Origin: Cumulibacter soli
GTDB lineage: Bacteria; Actinomycetota; Actinomycetes; Mycobacteriales; Antricoccaceae
NCBI RefSeq assembly: GCF_004382795.1
Contig: NZ_SMSG01000003.1
Span: 310,001 to 374,000, forward strand
Length of the DNA: 64,000 nt
Reading direction: 5' to 3'
A program made the translations under genes and the position numbers. The notes under the pieces are model-generated. The model saw nothing but the letters and a program-made list of their open reading frames with translations. It did no database searches and was not told where the DNA came from. Positions 25,471 through 35,164 of the stretch are shown here, in pieces (position 1 is the stretch's first letter; every line of letters starts with the position of its first letter).

Positions 25471-26553
25471 CTAGTCGGTCGGCGTATCGTCCGGGCGCGC
25501 CTCCAACACGCCCGCCAGTGGGTACGGATCGATCTGCGGCAGTTGCTCGAATGTGCACGAGGCGGGTTCACGGTCATGGCGCCAACGCACGAAGGTGGCG
25601 AGGTGACGTAGCCGAGCCCCTTGGAATTGGTCGTACGCGACCTCGGCCACCAACTCGGGGCGCACCGGGTTCCAGCTCAGATCTTTGCCGGCGCTCCAGC
25701 GGCTTTGCCCACCTGGCAGTCGTTCGGTGGAGTCTTCGGGTGAGAGCCAGGCATGCCACGGATGCTCCTGCGGGGCGCATCGGTATGGGGCGAGGAAGTC
25801 AGCGAGTTCGGCACGCCGTTTCGCGGTGAACGAGGAGCAGGCGCCGACGTAGTGCAACGCTCCCGTGTCGTCGTACAACCCGAGCATGAGTGAGCCGACG
25901 ACGTCGCCGGACTTGTGCCATCGAAATCCGCACACCACGGCGTCCAGATCGCGCCGGTGCTTGAGTTTCAGGTAACTGCGTACCCCGGGCTGGTAGGTAC
26001 TGGTGAGATCTTTGGCGATCAGACCGTCGAGCCCGGCACCTTCGAGATCGGTGAACCATGCCTGCGCCGCGTCGGGATCCGTCGTGGACGGGGTGCGGAA
26101 GATCGGTGCGTGGACCTCGCGCAAATGCGACTCCAATAGCCCTCGCCGGACGCTGAGCGGCTCGTCCAGCAGGACCTCGCCATTCACGGCAAGCAGGTCG
26201 AACACGACGAGAGATGCAGGGCTTTGCTGAGCCAGCAGGTCAATTCGCGATTGCGCCGGGTGCAATCGCAACTGAAGGGCATCGAAGTCGAGTCGGCCGT
26301 CTGTCTCGATCACGATCTCGCCGTCGATGACGCAGCGTTCGGGGAGTTGTTCGAGTAGGACGGCGACCAACTCCGGGAAGTAGCGGGTGAGGTCGGTGCC
26401 GCTACGGCTGTCGATGCCGATCTCTGGGCCGTTGCGGTGCACAATCGCGCGGAAGCCATCCCATTTCGGCTCAAAGACCCAATCACCCGATGTCGGCAGA
26501 ACCTTCGACGGCTTCGCGAGCGCTGGTTTCAGCGGACGGTCAAGCGCGCTCAT
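25471..26553 (-). CDS. ATP-dependent DNA ligase (LigC-like)
   Basis: Seals nicks with ATP. The 360-residue protein has the adenylation motif FEPKWDGFRA near residues 25-34, with the lysine that takes AMP, then CVIDGEIVI near 73, GLDGLIAKD near 195 and LKLKHRRDLDAVVCGF near 215. An OB-fold domain follows. There is no polymerase or phosphoesterase module, so it resembles mycobacterial LigC or an isolated LigD ligase domain. ATG 26553 overlaps the stop of the upstream Asp23-cluster membrane protein gene as ATGA, so it is transcribed with that envelope operon. The polymerase at 15534 is a possible partner. Confidence 0.9.
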   Translation of the reverse strand: MSALDRPLKPALAKPSKVLPTSGDWVFEPKWDGFRAIVHRNGPEIGIDSRSGTDLTRYFPELVAVLLEQLPERCVIDGEIVIETDGRLDFDALQLRLHPAQSRIDLLAQQSPASLVVFDLLAVNGEVLLDEPLSVRRGLLESHLREVHAPIFRTPSTTDPDAAQAWFTDLEGAGLDGLIAKDLTSTYQPGVRSYLKLKHRRDLDAVVCGFRWHKSGDVVGSLMLGLYDDTGALHYVGACSSFTAKRRAELADFLAPYRCAPQEHPWHAWLSPEDSTERLPGGQSRWSAGKDLSWNPVRPELVAEVAYDQFQGARLRHLATFVRWRHDREPASCTFEQLPQIDPYPLAGVLEARPDDTPTD

Positions 26554-27137
26554 GCCAACCTCGAGACGGTTGATTCTGCGGTCTCGACCGTCACATGTGA
26601 TCGGATCCTTGGTGGCGCCTGGCCATCGAGCGCGGCGCGCACGTTCGGAAGTAGGGACTTGGTCACTCGGGCGACCGCACGGCCCACGTCGTACGGCGGT
26701 CCGACCCAGATAGTCAGCCACACGTGCACCTCGGACTCGGTCGTACTCACGCGCGCGCGGGCGCGCTCGATATCGTCCAGGGTCGCGGCGTCCTGCTCGA
26801 TGCACTCCGCCAGATAGTTTCCCGTGACGGACACGGTGCCGGCGGCGGCACGTTCGAGTTCGATCCGGCTTGATCCGGGCATCCGGATCTGCGCCGATGC
26901 CCACCACACCGCGAGGATAACCACGATGAGTGCGACTCCTGCGGTGGTCGGCCACACCCAGGAACCGTTCGCGGCGTACCAGGCAGCCGTGGGGGAGGAG
27001 ACGACGGGGCTGGCGCGTCGAGCGCTGCCGAAAGCGCCGGTGCTGTGCAGTAATCCGCCGATTCCCAACAACACCAGCACAATGCCGATCACGCCCAGGA
27101 CGACGCGATTCACCCGGTCGGTGCGATCACTTCTCAT
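26550..27137 (-). CDS. Two-helix membrane protein of the Asp23-type cluster (DUF6286-like)
   Basis: A 195-residue protein with transmembrane segments near residues 9-30 (VVLGVIGIVLVLLGIGGLL) and 62-82 (TTAGVALIVVILAVWWA), followed by a soluble domain of about 110 residues. The domain layout matches the protein encoded by the next gene and resembles AmaP-type partners that anchor Asp23 proteins to the membrane. The function in actinobacteria is not established. It is the sixth gene of the operon and overlaps its neighbours by 4 nt on both sides. Confidence 0.75.
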   Translation of the reverse strand: MRSDRTDRVNRVVLGVIGIVLVLLGIGGLLHSTGAFGSARRASPVVSSPTAAWYAANGSWVWPTTAGVALIVVILAVWWASAQIRMPGSSRIELERAAAGTVSVTGNYLAECIEQDAATLDDIERARARVSTTESEVHVWLTIWVGPPYDVGRAVARVTKSLLPNVRAALDGQAPPRIRSHVTVETAESTVSRLA

Positions 27138-27775
27138 CGGCTCTCGCCCCCAGACGACGCCTCGACAGACGTCGCATCGACGCGGCCCGACGGTGCGTCA
27201 ACGCGTCCCGACGGCGGTGTGTCGCCAGGCACGAGGGGGCGCTCGCGTGGGCCGATGACCTCGATCTCCAGCCGGGGTACGCGAACCCACGGCAGTTGCT
27301 TGAGGCCGTGGCTGAGTGCTTGGGCTAGGTCCTGCTCGACGGTCTCGATGGCGGCGAGGGGTGCGGTCACGCTGATCCTGGCGAGGTCGCGACTAAACTC
27401 TGCGCTGGCGGACCCGACGCCCGGCACGGCCTCGGCCTGCCGGCGCAGCATTTGGGCGATAGCGCGAGGTGGGATGACGACATCTACGTCGTCTGCAGGG
27501 GGAGCGAGGGTGAACAGGCGCCCTTTGGCGAGTGCCGCCACGAGCAGCAACAGGAAGCCCACGATGATGAGCGCGACGGCGACGTACACAGGCGATGAAT
27601 CGTCCCAGGGCGTGGTGCGCAGCGCGTCGTACCAGTCATCGGTGGGGATCAGGAAGTCACTACCGCTGGTCATCCCGACCACGACCTGTCCAATGACGAG
27701 GCAGCCGCCGACGACGAGCGCCAAAGCGACGAGCGCGCTCACCACCCGCAGCATGATTCGCTGGGCTGTGTTCAT
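27134..27775 (-). CDS. Membrane protein of the Asp23-type cluster (DUF6286-like)
   Basis: A 213-residue protein with transmembrane segments near residues 10-35 and 62-84, an extracytoplasmic loop rich in Trp and Asp between them, and a C-terminal cytoplasmic domain (PPRAIAQMLRRQAEAVPGVGSA...). That domain resembles the Asp23-like fold seen in its neighbours: a vpGVGsa..sv.v motif followed by an alternating hydrophobic strand. Near the C-terminus the heptad PSGRVDA occurs twice in tandem. It is probably a membrane anchor of the envelope stress complex; evidence is domain layout and operon context. Confidence 0.75.
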   Translation of the reverse strand: MNTAQRIMLRVVSALVALALVVGGCLVIGQVVVGMTSGSDFLIPTDDWYDALRTTPWDDSSPVYVAVALIIVGFLLLLVAALAKGRLFTLAPPADDVDVVIPPRAIAQMLRRQAEAVPGVGSASAEFSRDLARISVTAPLAAIETVEQDLAQALSHGLKQLPWVRVPRLEIEVIGPRERPLVPGDTPPSGRVDAPSGRVDATSVEASSGGESR

Positions 27776-28158
27776 AACACTCGTGTCCTGCGTCGAAGGT
27801 TGACCGGTGCCGCTTCAACGTCGATCGCGACCACGTGTAAGCCGCACAGCCGCTCGACATCAGCGGCCACGACATCGCGCAGGGTGGCGGCGAACGCCGC
27901 GACCGGCATCGGGTACTGCACACCGACGGTTACGGTCAGTCGCGCGATTTTGCCGTTGATCTCGGCGCGGGCGCGCGGTGCCGAACCTCGGGGTGCCGCC
28001 GGGTGCAACTGCGGGGTGATGGCGCCATCAGCGCGGTGACAGGCGTGTGCAGCGATCCGTTCCACGACGTTGGGCGAAATGCGGGTGAGCCCACGAGCTG
28101 CCGGGTCAGCATCGGCTGGGGTGCCCTCGGGTGCGGCGGACACGACCGACGACGTCAT
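27772..28158 (-). CDS. Asp23/Gls24 family protein
   Basis: A 128-residue small protein with the family pattern: ISPNVVERIAAHACHRADGAI near residue 27, a central pair of strands (EINGKIARLTVTVGVQYPMPV, with the Tyr-Pro-x-Pro element near residue 84), a helix (AATLRDVVAADVERLCGLHV) and a final strand VVAIDVEAAPV. Asp23 proteins are envelope-stress proteins located at the membrane through partners. Four-nt overlaps at both ends bind it into the operon. It is shorter than the first Asp23 paralogue at 28684. Confidence 0.82.
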   Translation of the reverse strand: MTSSVVSAAPEGTPADADPAARGLTRISPNVVERIAAHACHRADGAITPQLHPAAPRGSAPRARAEINGKIARLTVTVGVQYPMPVAAFAATLRDVVAADVERLCGLHVVAIDVEAAPVNLRRRTRVL

Positions 28159-28340
28159 GCTCGGTCGCGGCCCTTGCCGCGCGTCATGCCGCCGAGGTCT
28201 AGCTCGCCATCAACGACCCGGCCGAGCACCAGGCCGATCGCGCCAAGGGCCGTGACCAGCAGGAATCCGGCAAACCCGCCGATGATCGCGGCGAGGCCGA
28301 TGAGCATCCCGGCCAGCAGTCCGATGTGCGCTGAACTCAT
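28155..28340 (-). CDS. Small membrane protein, DUF2273-like
   Basis: A 61-residue protein with two hydrophobic helices (HIGLLAGMLIGLAAIIGGFAG and FLLVTALGAIGLVLG, adjacent) and the C-terminal pattern GRVVDGELDLGGM ending in RGKGRDRA. The glycine-rich helix followed by G-x-V-x-DGELD is typical of the DUF2273 family found in Asp23 operons of Gram-positive bacteria. It is likely a membrane partner of the Asp23 proteins encoded on each side. Confidence 0.8.
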   Translation of the reverse strand: MSSAHIGLLAGMLIGLAAIIGGFAGFLLVTALGAIGLVLGRVVDGELDLGGMTRGKGRDRA

Positions 28341-28687
28341 GGGGTCCTCCGTGGTTCTTCGGTGTCGGTCCGGGACGCCGACGTGCCTGCCTCGTCCGGC
28401 TGCGGATTCTGTTGTGGGACGGTGATGTCTTCGATGTGCACGACTATTTGACCAGCGTAGTCGTGGCCGACCGCGCGGACGGCGGACTGGATCTCACGGC
28501 CGAGTTCGCCGAGGTGTCGTCCGGATTCGGTGATCACGTGCACATCGAGTTGGTCCGGGCCGACGCGCACACCCCAGACGCGCCCACTGGTCGAGAACGT
28601 CGCTGCGGTGCCATGCGGCCCGGCGTGCATACCGAGGACGCCAGGGACGGCTAGTGCGGCATCGCGGAACACTTCGGGCGTGCTCAC
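28337..28687 (-). CDS. Asp23-like small protein
   Basis: A 116-residue protein, a reduced relative of Asp23: AALAVPGVLGMHAG near residue 10, alternating strands (GVRVGPDQLDVHVIT), a helix (LGELGREIQSAVRAVG), a strand IVVHIEDITV and then a disordered tail of about 25 residues rich in Gln, Pro, Thr and Arg. The helix-strand order mirrors the two recognisable Asp23 paralogues beside it. Function is inferred only from the operon. Confidence 0.65.
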   Translation of the reverse strand: MSTPEVFRDAALAVPGVLGMHAGPHGTAATFSTSGRVWGVRVGPDQLDVHVITESGRHLGELGREIQSAVRAVGHDYAGQIVVHIEDITVPQQNPQPDEAGTSASRTDTEEPRRTP

Positions 28688-29163
28688 TGCAGCCGCTCGC
28701 CGCGTGAATCGGTGAGCGCTGGGAGGTTCACATCGTCGACGGTGATGTTGACCTCGACGACCTGTAGGCCGGTCATTTGCTCGACGGAACTGATGACTCG
28801 TCGGCGTACGTCTCGCGCGATCTGTGTGATCGGAGTGCCGTACTCCACCACGATGTCCAGGTCGACCGCGGCCTGCGTCCGCCCGACCTCCACTGACACG
28901 CCCACGGTTGGCGATGGTGCGGCGCCCGGAATCCGATCGCGCACGGATGTCACCGAGCGAGCGGCACCCACGCCGAGTGCGTGCACGCCGGCGACTTCCC
29001 GGGCGGCGAGCGCGGCGATCTTGGCAACGACGATCTCGGACACGGTGATCGTGCCATCGTCGAGCGCGAGGCCGCTCGGGGCGGCGGCCGGCGGATTCGT
29101 CGGCGGTTGCGCGGTCGTGGGTGCGCTTGCCTGCGGTTCGTCCGAGATAGTCACCTGGCCCAT
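28684..29163 (-). CDS. Asp23/Gls24 family envelope stress response protein
   Basis: First gene of the cluster, 159 residues. After a Pro/Ala-rich N-terminus the Asp23 core begins with ITVSEIVVAKIAALAAREVAGVHAL near residue 39, continues with VGVSVEVGRTQAAVDLDIVVEYG, the conserved I-x-x-x-A-R-D-V-R-R helix, and ends VVEVNITVDDVNLP. This is the most canonical Asp23 member here. CAGGAAAG lies directly upstream of ATG 29163. Six genes follow in overlapping order through to the DNA ligase at 25471. Confidence 0.9.
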   Translation of the reverse strand: MGQVTISDEPQASAPTTAQPPTNPPAAAPSGLALDDGTITVSEIVVAKIAALAAREVAGVHALGVGAARSVTSVRDRIPGAAPSPTVGVSVEVGRTQAAVDLDIVVEYGTPITQIARDVRRRVISSVEQMTGLQVVEVNITVDDVNLPALTDSRGERLQ

Positions 29164-29229
29164 CTTTCCTGCTTAATCCAGTGGTGTCGACCGGGGCGAG
29201 TTGCGTGTCGCGCCGATGAGGTGGACTGA

Positions 29230-29901
29230 TTACCCCAGATGGGCGCGCAAGACGAGGCCGGCCTCAGGCCCTCGGGAACGCAGCGCCTCGATGGCTTCGT
29301 GGACCTGCGCAATGGTGTGAGTCGGCTGGTCATCATCGTCGTCTTCACCGGGTAGCACCACAGGTGTGTCGATGACTAGTTCGGCGAACGTGAGCGCCTC
29401 GGCGCGTCCTTCGGCGGCGAGCACATCGAGCATCATTCGTTGTCCGACGCCGGCAACACTGATTGCGAGCGATCCTTCGCAGGGATAGTGGCTGGCTATG
29501 CCATTGAGTGCGAGGTATACCGGCCGCGGGCCGCGCAGAACCGGCGCGAAGGTTCGCGCCGCGATGAAATGAGCTGTCAGGTTGCTATCGATGGTGCGCT
29601 GCCATCGAGACATAGGGAGCGCGAGGCCAGGCTCTGCGACGTACCACCCGCCGATCGCCGCGATCGCCAGCGGAATACCAAAGTCGCGCAGTTCGGACGC
29701 CAGCACGCCGGCGGCGTCAGCGTCGGTCAGGTCCACGCGGTAGGTGAGGGCGCCGGTGGCCGCGGCTAGCGCGTCGAGTCGGCGCGGATCGCGACCGACC
29801 GCATGTACCCGGATACCGTCGGCGGCGTACCGCGCGCAGAGTTCCCGGCCGACGCCGCCTGTGGCGCCCACGACGAGCACATCCGATCTTGGCAGGGACA
29901 T
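29230..29901 (-). CDS. SDR-fold protein lacking the catalytic residues
   Basis: A 223-residue Rossmann protein of the short-chain dehydrogenase/reductase type. The cofactor motif VVGATGGVGRELCARY near residue 10 is intact, and the NADP-type R in AVGRDPRRLD follows. At the active-site region, where SDRs carry S...YxxxK, it reads NGIASHYPCEGSLAISVAGVG: no Ser at the usual site, Ile instead of Tyr and Gly instead of Lys. It may therefore bind a nucleotide without classical catalysis. It diverges from the PPK2 gene across a 107-nt gap that contains a palindrome. Confidence 0.82.
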   Translation of the reverse strand: MSLPRSDVLVVGATGGVGRELCARYAADGIRVHAVGRDPRRLDALAAATGALTYRVDLTDADAAGVLASELRDFGIPLAIAAIGGWYVAEPGLALPMSRWQRTIDSNLTAHFIAARTFAPVLRGPRPVYLALNGIASHYPCEGSLAISVAGVGQRMMLDVLAAEGRAEALTFAELVIDTPVVLPGEDDDDDQPTHTIAQVHEAIEALRSRGPEAGLVLRAHLG

Positions 29902-29973
29902 GGTTCTCCGATACGTCGTGTGCCTACTGGTGCATGTTCAGCGAGCGGCGGATGAGGCGAATCGCTATCGTCA

Positions 29974-29989
29974 ATACTCACCAGAGTAT
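29974..29989. promoter_or_regulatory. Candidate operator ATACTC-N4-GAGTAT
   Basis: A perfect 6-bp inverted repeat with a 4-nt centre in the divergent SDR/PPK2 promoter region, 19 nt before the PPK2 start. Its size suits a dimeric DNA-binding protein; no regulator is encoded nearby. Confidence 0.35.
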
Positions 29990-30008
29990 CGGTGACCGAG
30001 GAGCGGGC

Positions 30009-30896
30009 ATGGGCAAGGACAAGGACAAAGCGGCGCCGACAGAACTGGATCTTCGTTCATTGCTCGTCGTGCCGACGGATCCAGCTGAGGCACGCGAGAA
30101 GCTCGCCGATATCGATCCACGCTCCACACCCGGCGGTCCGGAGAACAAAGAAGAGGCGGTCGCGCGCACTGATCGGTACGCCACCGAATTGCAAGAACTT
30201 CAGGTACGGCTGCGAGCCAATGCGGAGAATTCTCGGCACCGCCGGATTCTGCTGGTGCTGCAGGGTATGGATACAGCTGGCAAGGGCGGGGTGATTAAGA
30301 AGACCATAGGGCTGTTGGACCCATCCGCGCTCGCCTTACATTCGTTCAAGGCACCGACCGCCGAAGAGCGCAAACACCACTTTCTGTGGCGAGTACGCAA
30401 TAACCTGCCTTATCCCGGACAAATAGGTATCTTCGATCGATCTCATTACGAAGACGTGTTGATTCAGAAAGTCCACGCGATGGCGGACACCGAAACGATC
30501 GAGTCGCGGTACGACGACATCAATGCGTTCGAGCAGGACCTGGTCGGCGACGGATATACGATCCTGAAGTGTTTTCTGAATGTCTCGAAAGATCAGCAAA
30601 AAGAGCGTCTGCTGGAGCGGCTCGATAACCCGGACAAACACTGGAAGTTCAACCCGGCCGATATCGACGAGCGGCAGCACTGGGACGACTATCAGGACGC
30701 GTACTTAGCCGCCCTCACACGGTGCAGCACCTCGAATGCGCGGTGGTACGCCGTGCCGGCCGACCGAAAGTGGTACCGCAACTGGGCGGTTGGTCGACTA
30801 CTACTGGAATCGCTGCGAGATATGGACCTCGAGTATCCGCCGACCACCTTTGATGTTGCCGAGCAGCGTCAGCGACTGCTGGACGAGTCCGCCTGA
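30009..30896 (+). CDS. ppk2: Polyphosphate kinase 2 family protein
   Basis: Transfers phosphate between polyphosphate and nucleoside phosphates. The 295-residue, single-domain protein has Walker A GMDTAGKGG at residues 86-94, the aromatic and basic segment FLWRVRNNLPYPGQIGIFDRSHYEDVL (Walker B, about 128-155, written here as one region) and the lid with KWYRNWAVGRLL near 258. GAGGAG precedes ATG 30009. The subclass (nucleoside mono- or diphosphate preference) cannot be set by eye. Its 3' end overlaps the convergent malQ gene by 28 nt. Confidence 0.9.
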   Translation: MGKDKDKAAPTELDLRSLLVVPTDPAEAREKLADIDPRSTPGGPENKEEAVARTDRYATELQELQVRLRANAENSRHRRILLVLQGMDTAGKGGVIKKTIGLLDPSALALHSFKAPTAEERKHHFLWRVRNNLPYPGQIGIFDRSHYEDVLIQKVHAMADTETIESRYDDINAFEQDLVGDGYTILKCFLNVSKDQQKERLLERLDNPDKHWKFNPADIDERQHWDDYQDAYLAALTRCSTSNARWYAVPADRKWYRNWAVGRLLLESLRDMDLEYPPTTFDVAEQRQRLLDESA

Positions 30897-32949
30897 TCCT
30901 GCGCTGCCTGCAGGACCGCGGCTAGGCGGGCAGCCCTAGCGCTGACCCGTAGGTCTTCCACCCGCACCGGTTGCTCGTCGGCGTCGGTGAGCGGGACACG
31001 CCAATTGGGGTACTCATCGCTGGTGCCCGGTTGATTTTGTAAGCGCAGGTCGCCGACCGCATCGCCGAGCGCTGCGCACAGCACCCGGGATGGGCTGGCC
31101 ACCAGATACCGATGCAAAGCGAGGATCTTCTGCTCGCCATCGTCGGCGTTCGGTGGGTCGTCAGAGGTCAGTAGCCCCCGCGCCCTCAGGTCGTCCCTCC
31201 AGCCTTGCAGCACGACGTCGAGGTCGGCGTACTCCTCGGTCGCGGGTCGCGCGAGCAGTCCGAGTTGGTCGCGTACGGCGATATGTGCGCCCTTCAAGTA
31301 CCCGCCGGTGGGTGCCAGATCGTGTGTCGTGACCGAGGCCATGCAGTACTCGCGATACCGCTCCGGAGGTAGCGGCGCGCCATCGACGTTCTCAAACCAC
31401 AGCACCGACGTACCGAGAATGCCGCGGTCGGCGAGATAGTCGCGGACCCAAACTTCGACCGTACCGAGATCTTCGCCGACGATCAGCGCGTCGGCGCGCT
31501 GCGCTTCGAGCATTAGGACGCCGACCATCGCGTCCTGGTCGTAGGACACATAGGTACCCTCGTTCGGCGCACCGCCAGGCGGGATCCACCACAATCGGAA
31601 CAGCCCCATAATGTGGTCGATTCGGATTCCGCCGCACCCCCGCAGCATCGCACGTACGAGGTTACGAAACGGGCGGTATGCCGTTTGTTCCAGGCGATCC
31701 GGACGCCACGCGGCCAGGCCCCAACCTTGTCCCAGACTGTTATAGGCGTCGCCAGGAGCACCGATGGTGACGCCGGCGGCGTACGTCATTGGATCGGCCC
31801 ACACCTCGGCACTCGCCGTGCCGACCCCTACGGCGAGGTCGGTGACGATACCGACCCGCATACCGGCCTCGCGTGCGGTTGACTGCGCAGCGGCGAGTTG
31901 CCGGGCTGCCACGTTTTGGAGCCAGCGGTAGAAGTCGATCAGCCCTCGATGAGTGCGCGCGAAGTCGTCGACCGCATTCGCACAGGCATCGTGCAGGCCC
32001 GTTGGCCAGCCTGTCGAATCGTGTCCGCACACCTCGACGATGGCGCACCAGGTTGCGAACTCCTCGAGATCGGGATCCGGCGTGTCTATGCCATCGCGGG
32101 TCCGGTTGGCGAACAGCAGCCTCAGCGCGCGACTCTTTGCGGTCCACACTGCGTCACGATCGATGGTGTCGGCATCTCCGATGCCCGCGAGCAGGTCGGT
32201 GCGTAGCCGATCTATCTGCGCACGTAGTTCAGTTGGAGCCGCGACGTACTCATCGAGAGACTCTGGCCTGATATATATCGGATTCAGGAATCGGCGACTC
32301 GTCGGCGAGTACGGCGACGGTGACATCGGTGGCGTCGGTTCGGCTGCGTGCAGCGGATTTGTCAAGACATACCCGGCGCCCAACGCAGCCGACCACTCGG
32401 CGATCGCCGCCAGGTCGGCGAAATCGCCGATCGCCCAACTGTCCTGCGAGCGCACGCTGTAGATCTGAACCGCGAAACCCCATTCACGTCGGCTGCCGAC
32501 ACCGGCGGGCATACCGAGGAAACGTGGGACGACAATCAACGAGCTAGTGATGCTGCCCTCCGATGTCCTCAGCGTGAGGGTGTGATAGCCGCATGGCACC
32601 GTGGGCGGTACTTCAACAACCAACGAGTCGTCCCGCGCGCGGTTCAGCGTGAGAGCTGTGCCGTCCTCCAATTCCAGCAGCGCGTCAGACCCAGCGGGGG
32701 CGGCGATTCGTCGGGGTTCGCCCTCGCGCACGACGATGCACGCGGGCAGCGGATTGTCGCGGTCCCGCGCACGGCGCGCGTCGAACGCATTCGCGATGTC
32801 ATCGGTAGAATCTACATATACTTCGAATGCAGCCAACGCCGCGATTACCGTAGCGCGCGACACCTCCCGCCGTACGCCATCGTTCCCGACGTACGCCACC
32901 GCGATGCCGTAGGCCTCAGCCAATTCCCGCAGTGCGGGCTCAACCTGAG

Positions 32950-32953
<4 letters not shown>
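30869..32953 (-). CDS. malQ: 4-alpha-glucanotransferase
   Basis: GH77 amylomaltase that disproportionates maltodextrins and releases glucose. At 694 residues it is the long actinobacterial form with an N-terminal extension. Catalytic motifs include IRIDHIMGLFRLWWIP with the aspartate nucleophile (about residue 440), ALIVGEDLGTVE with the acid/base glutamate (about 494) and the TTHDLAPTGGYL stabilising aspartate (about 547). ATG 32953 overlaps the glgX stop as ATGA, so debranching and transfer are coupled: GlgX releases short chains that MalQ rearranges. Confidence 0.93.
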
Positions 32954-35067
<2,114 letters not shown>

Positions 35068-35152
35068 GCGTGATTCCCTCCACGGCCGCGGATACGACCA
35101 CGGCAAATCATTCTCCCAGGTTCACAGGTCGGAATCTGTCCGTGGGTCGTCG

Positions 35153-35164
35153 TACGCTGGTCCC
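35153..35164 (+). promoter_or_regulatory. Leaderless -10 box of uvrB
   Basis: TACGCT at 35153-35158, then 6 nt and the GTG start at 35165. No Shine-Dalgarno sequence and no recognisable LexA box were seen. Confidence 0.45.

Noticed and set aside
35068-35164. LexA/SOS box in front of uvrB, and likewise before uvrA (46382-46475)
   Set aside because: No sequence close to the GAAC-N4-GTTC consensus was seen in either gap.
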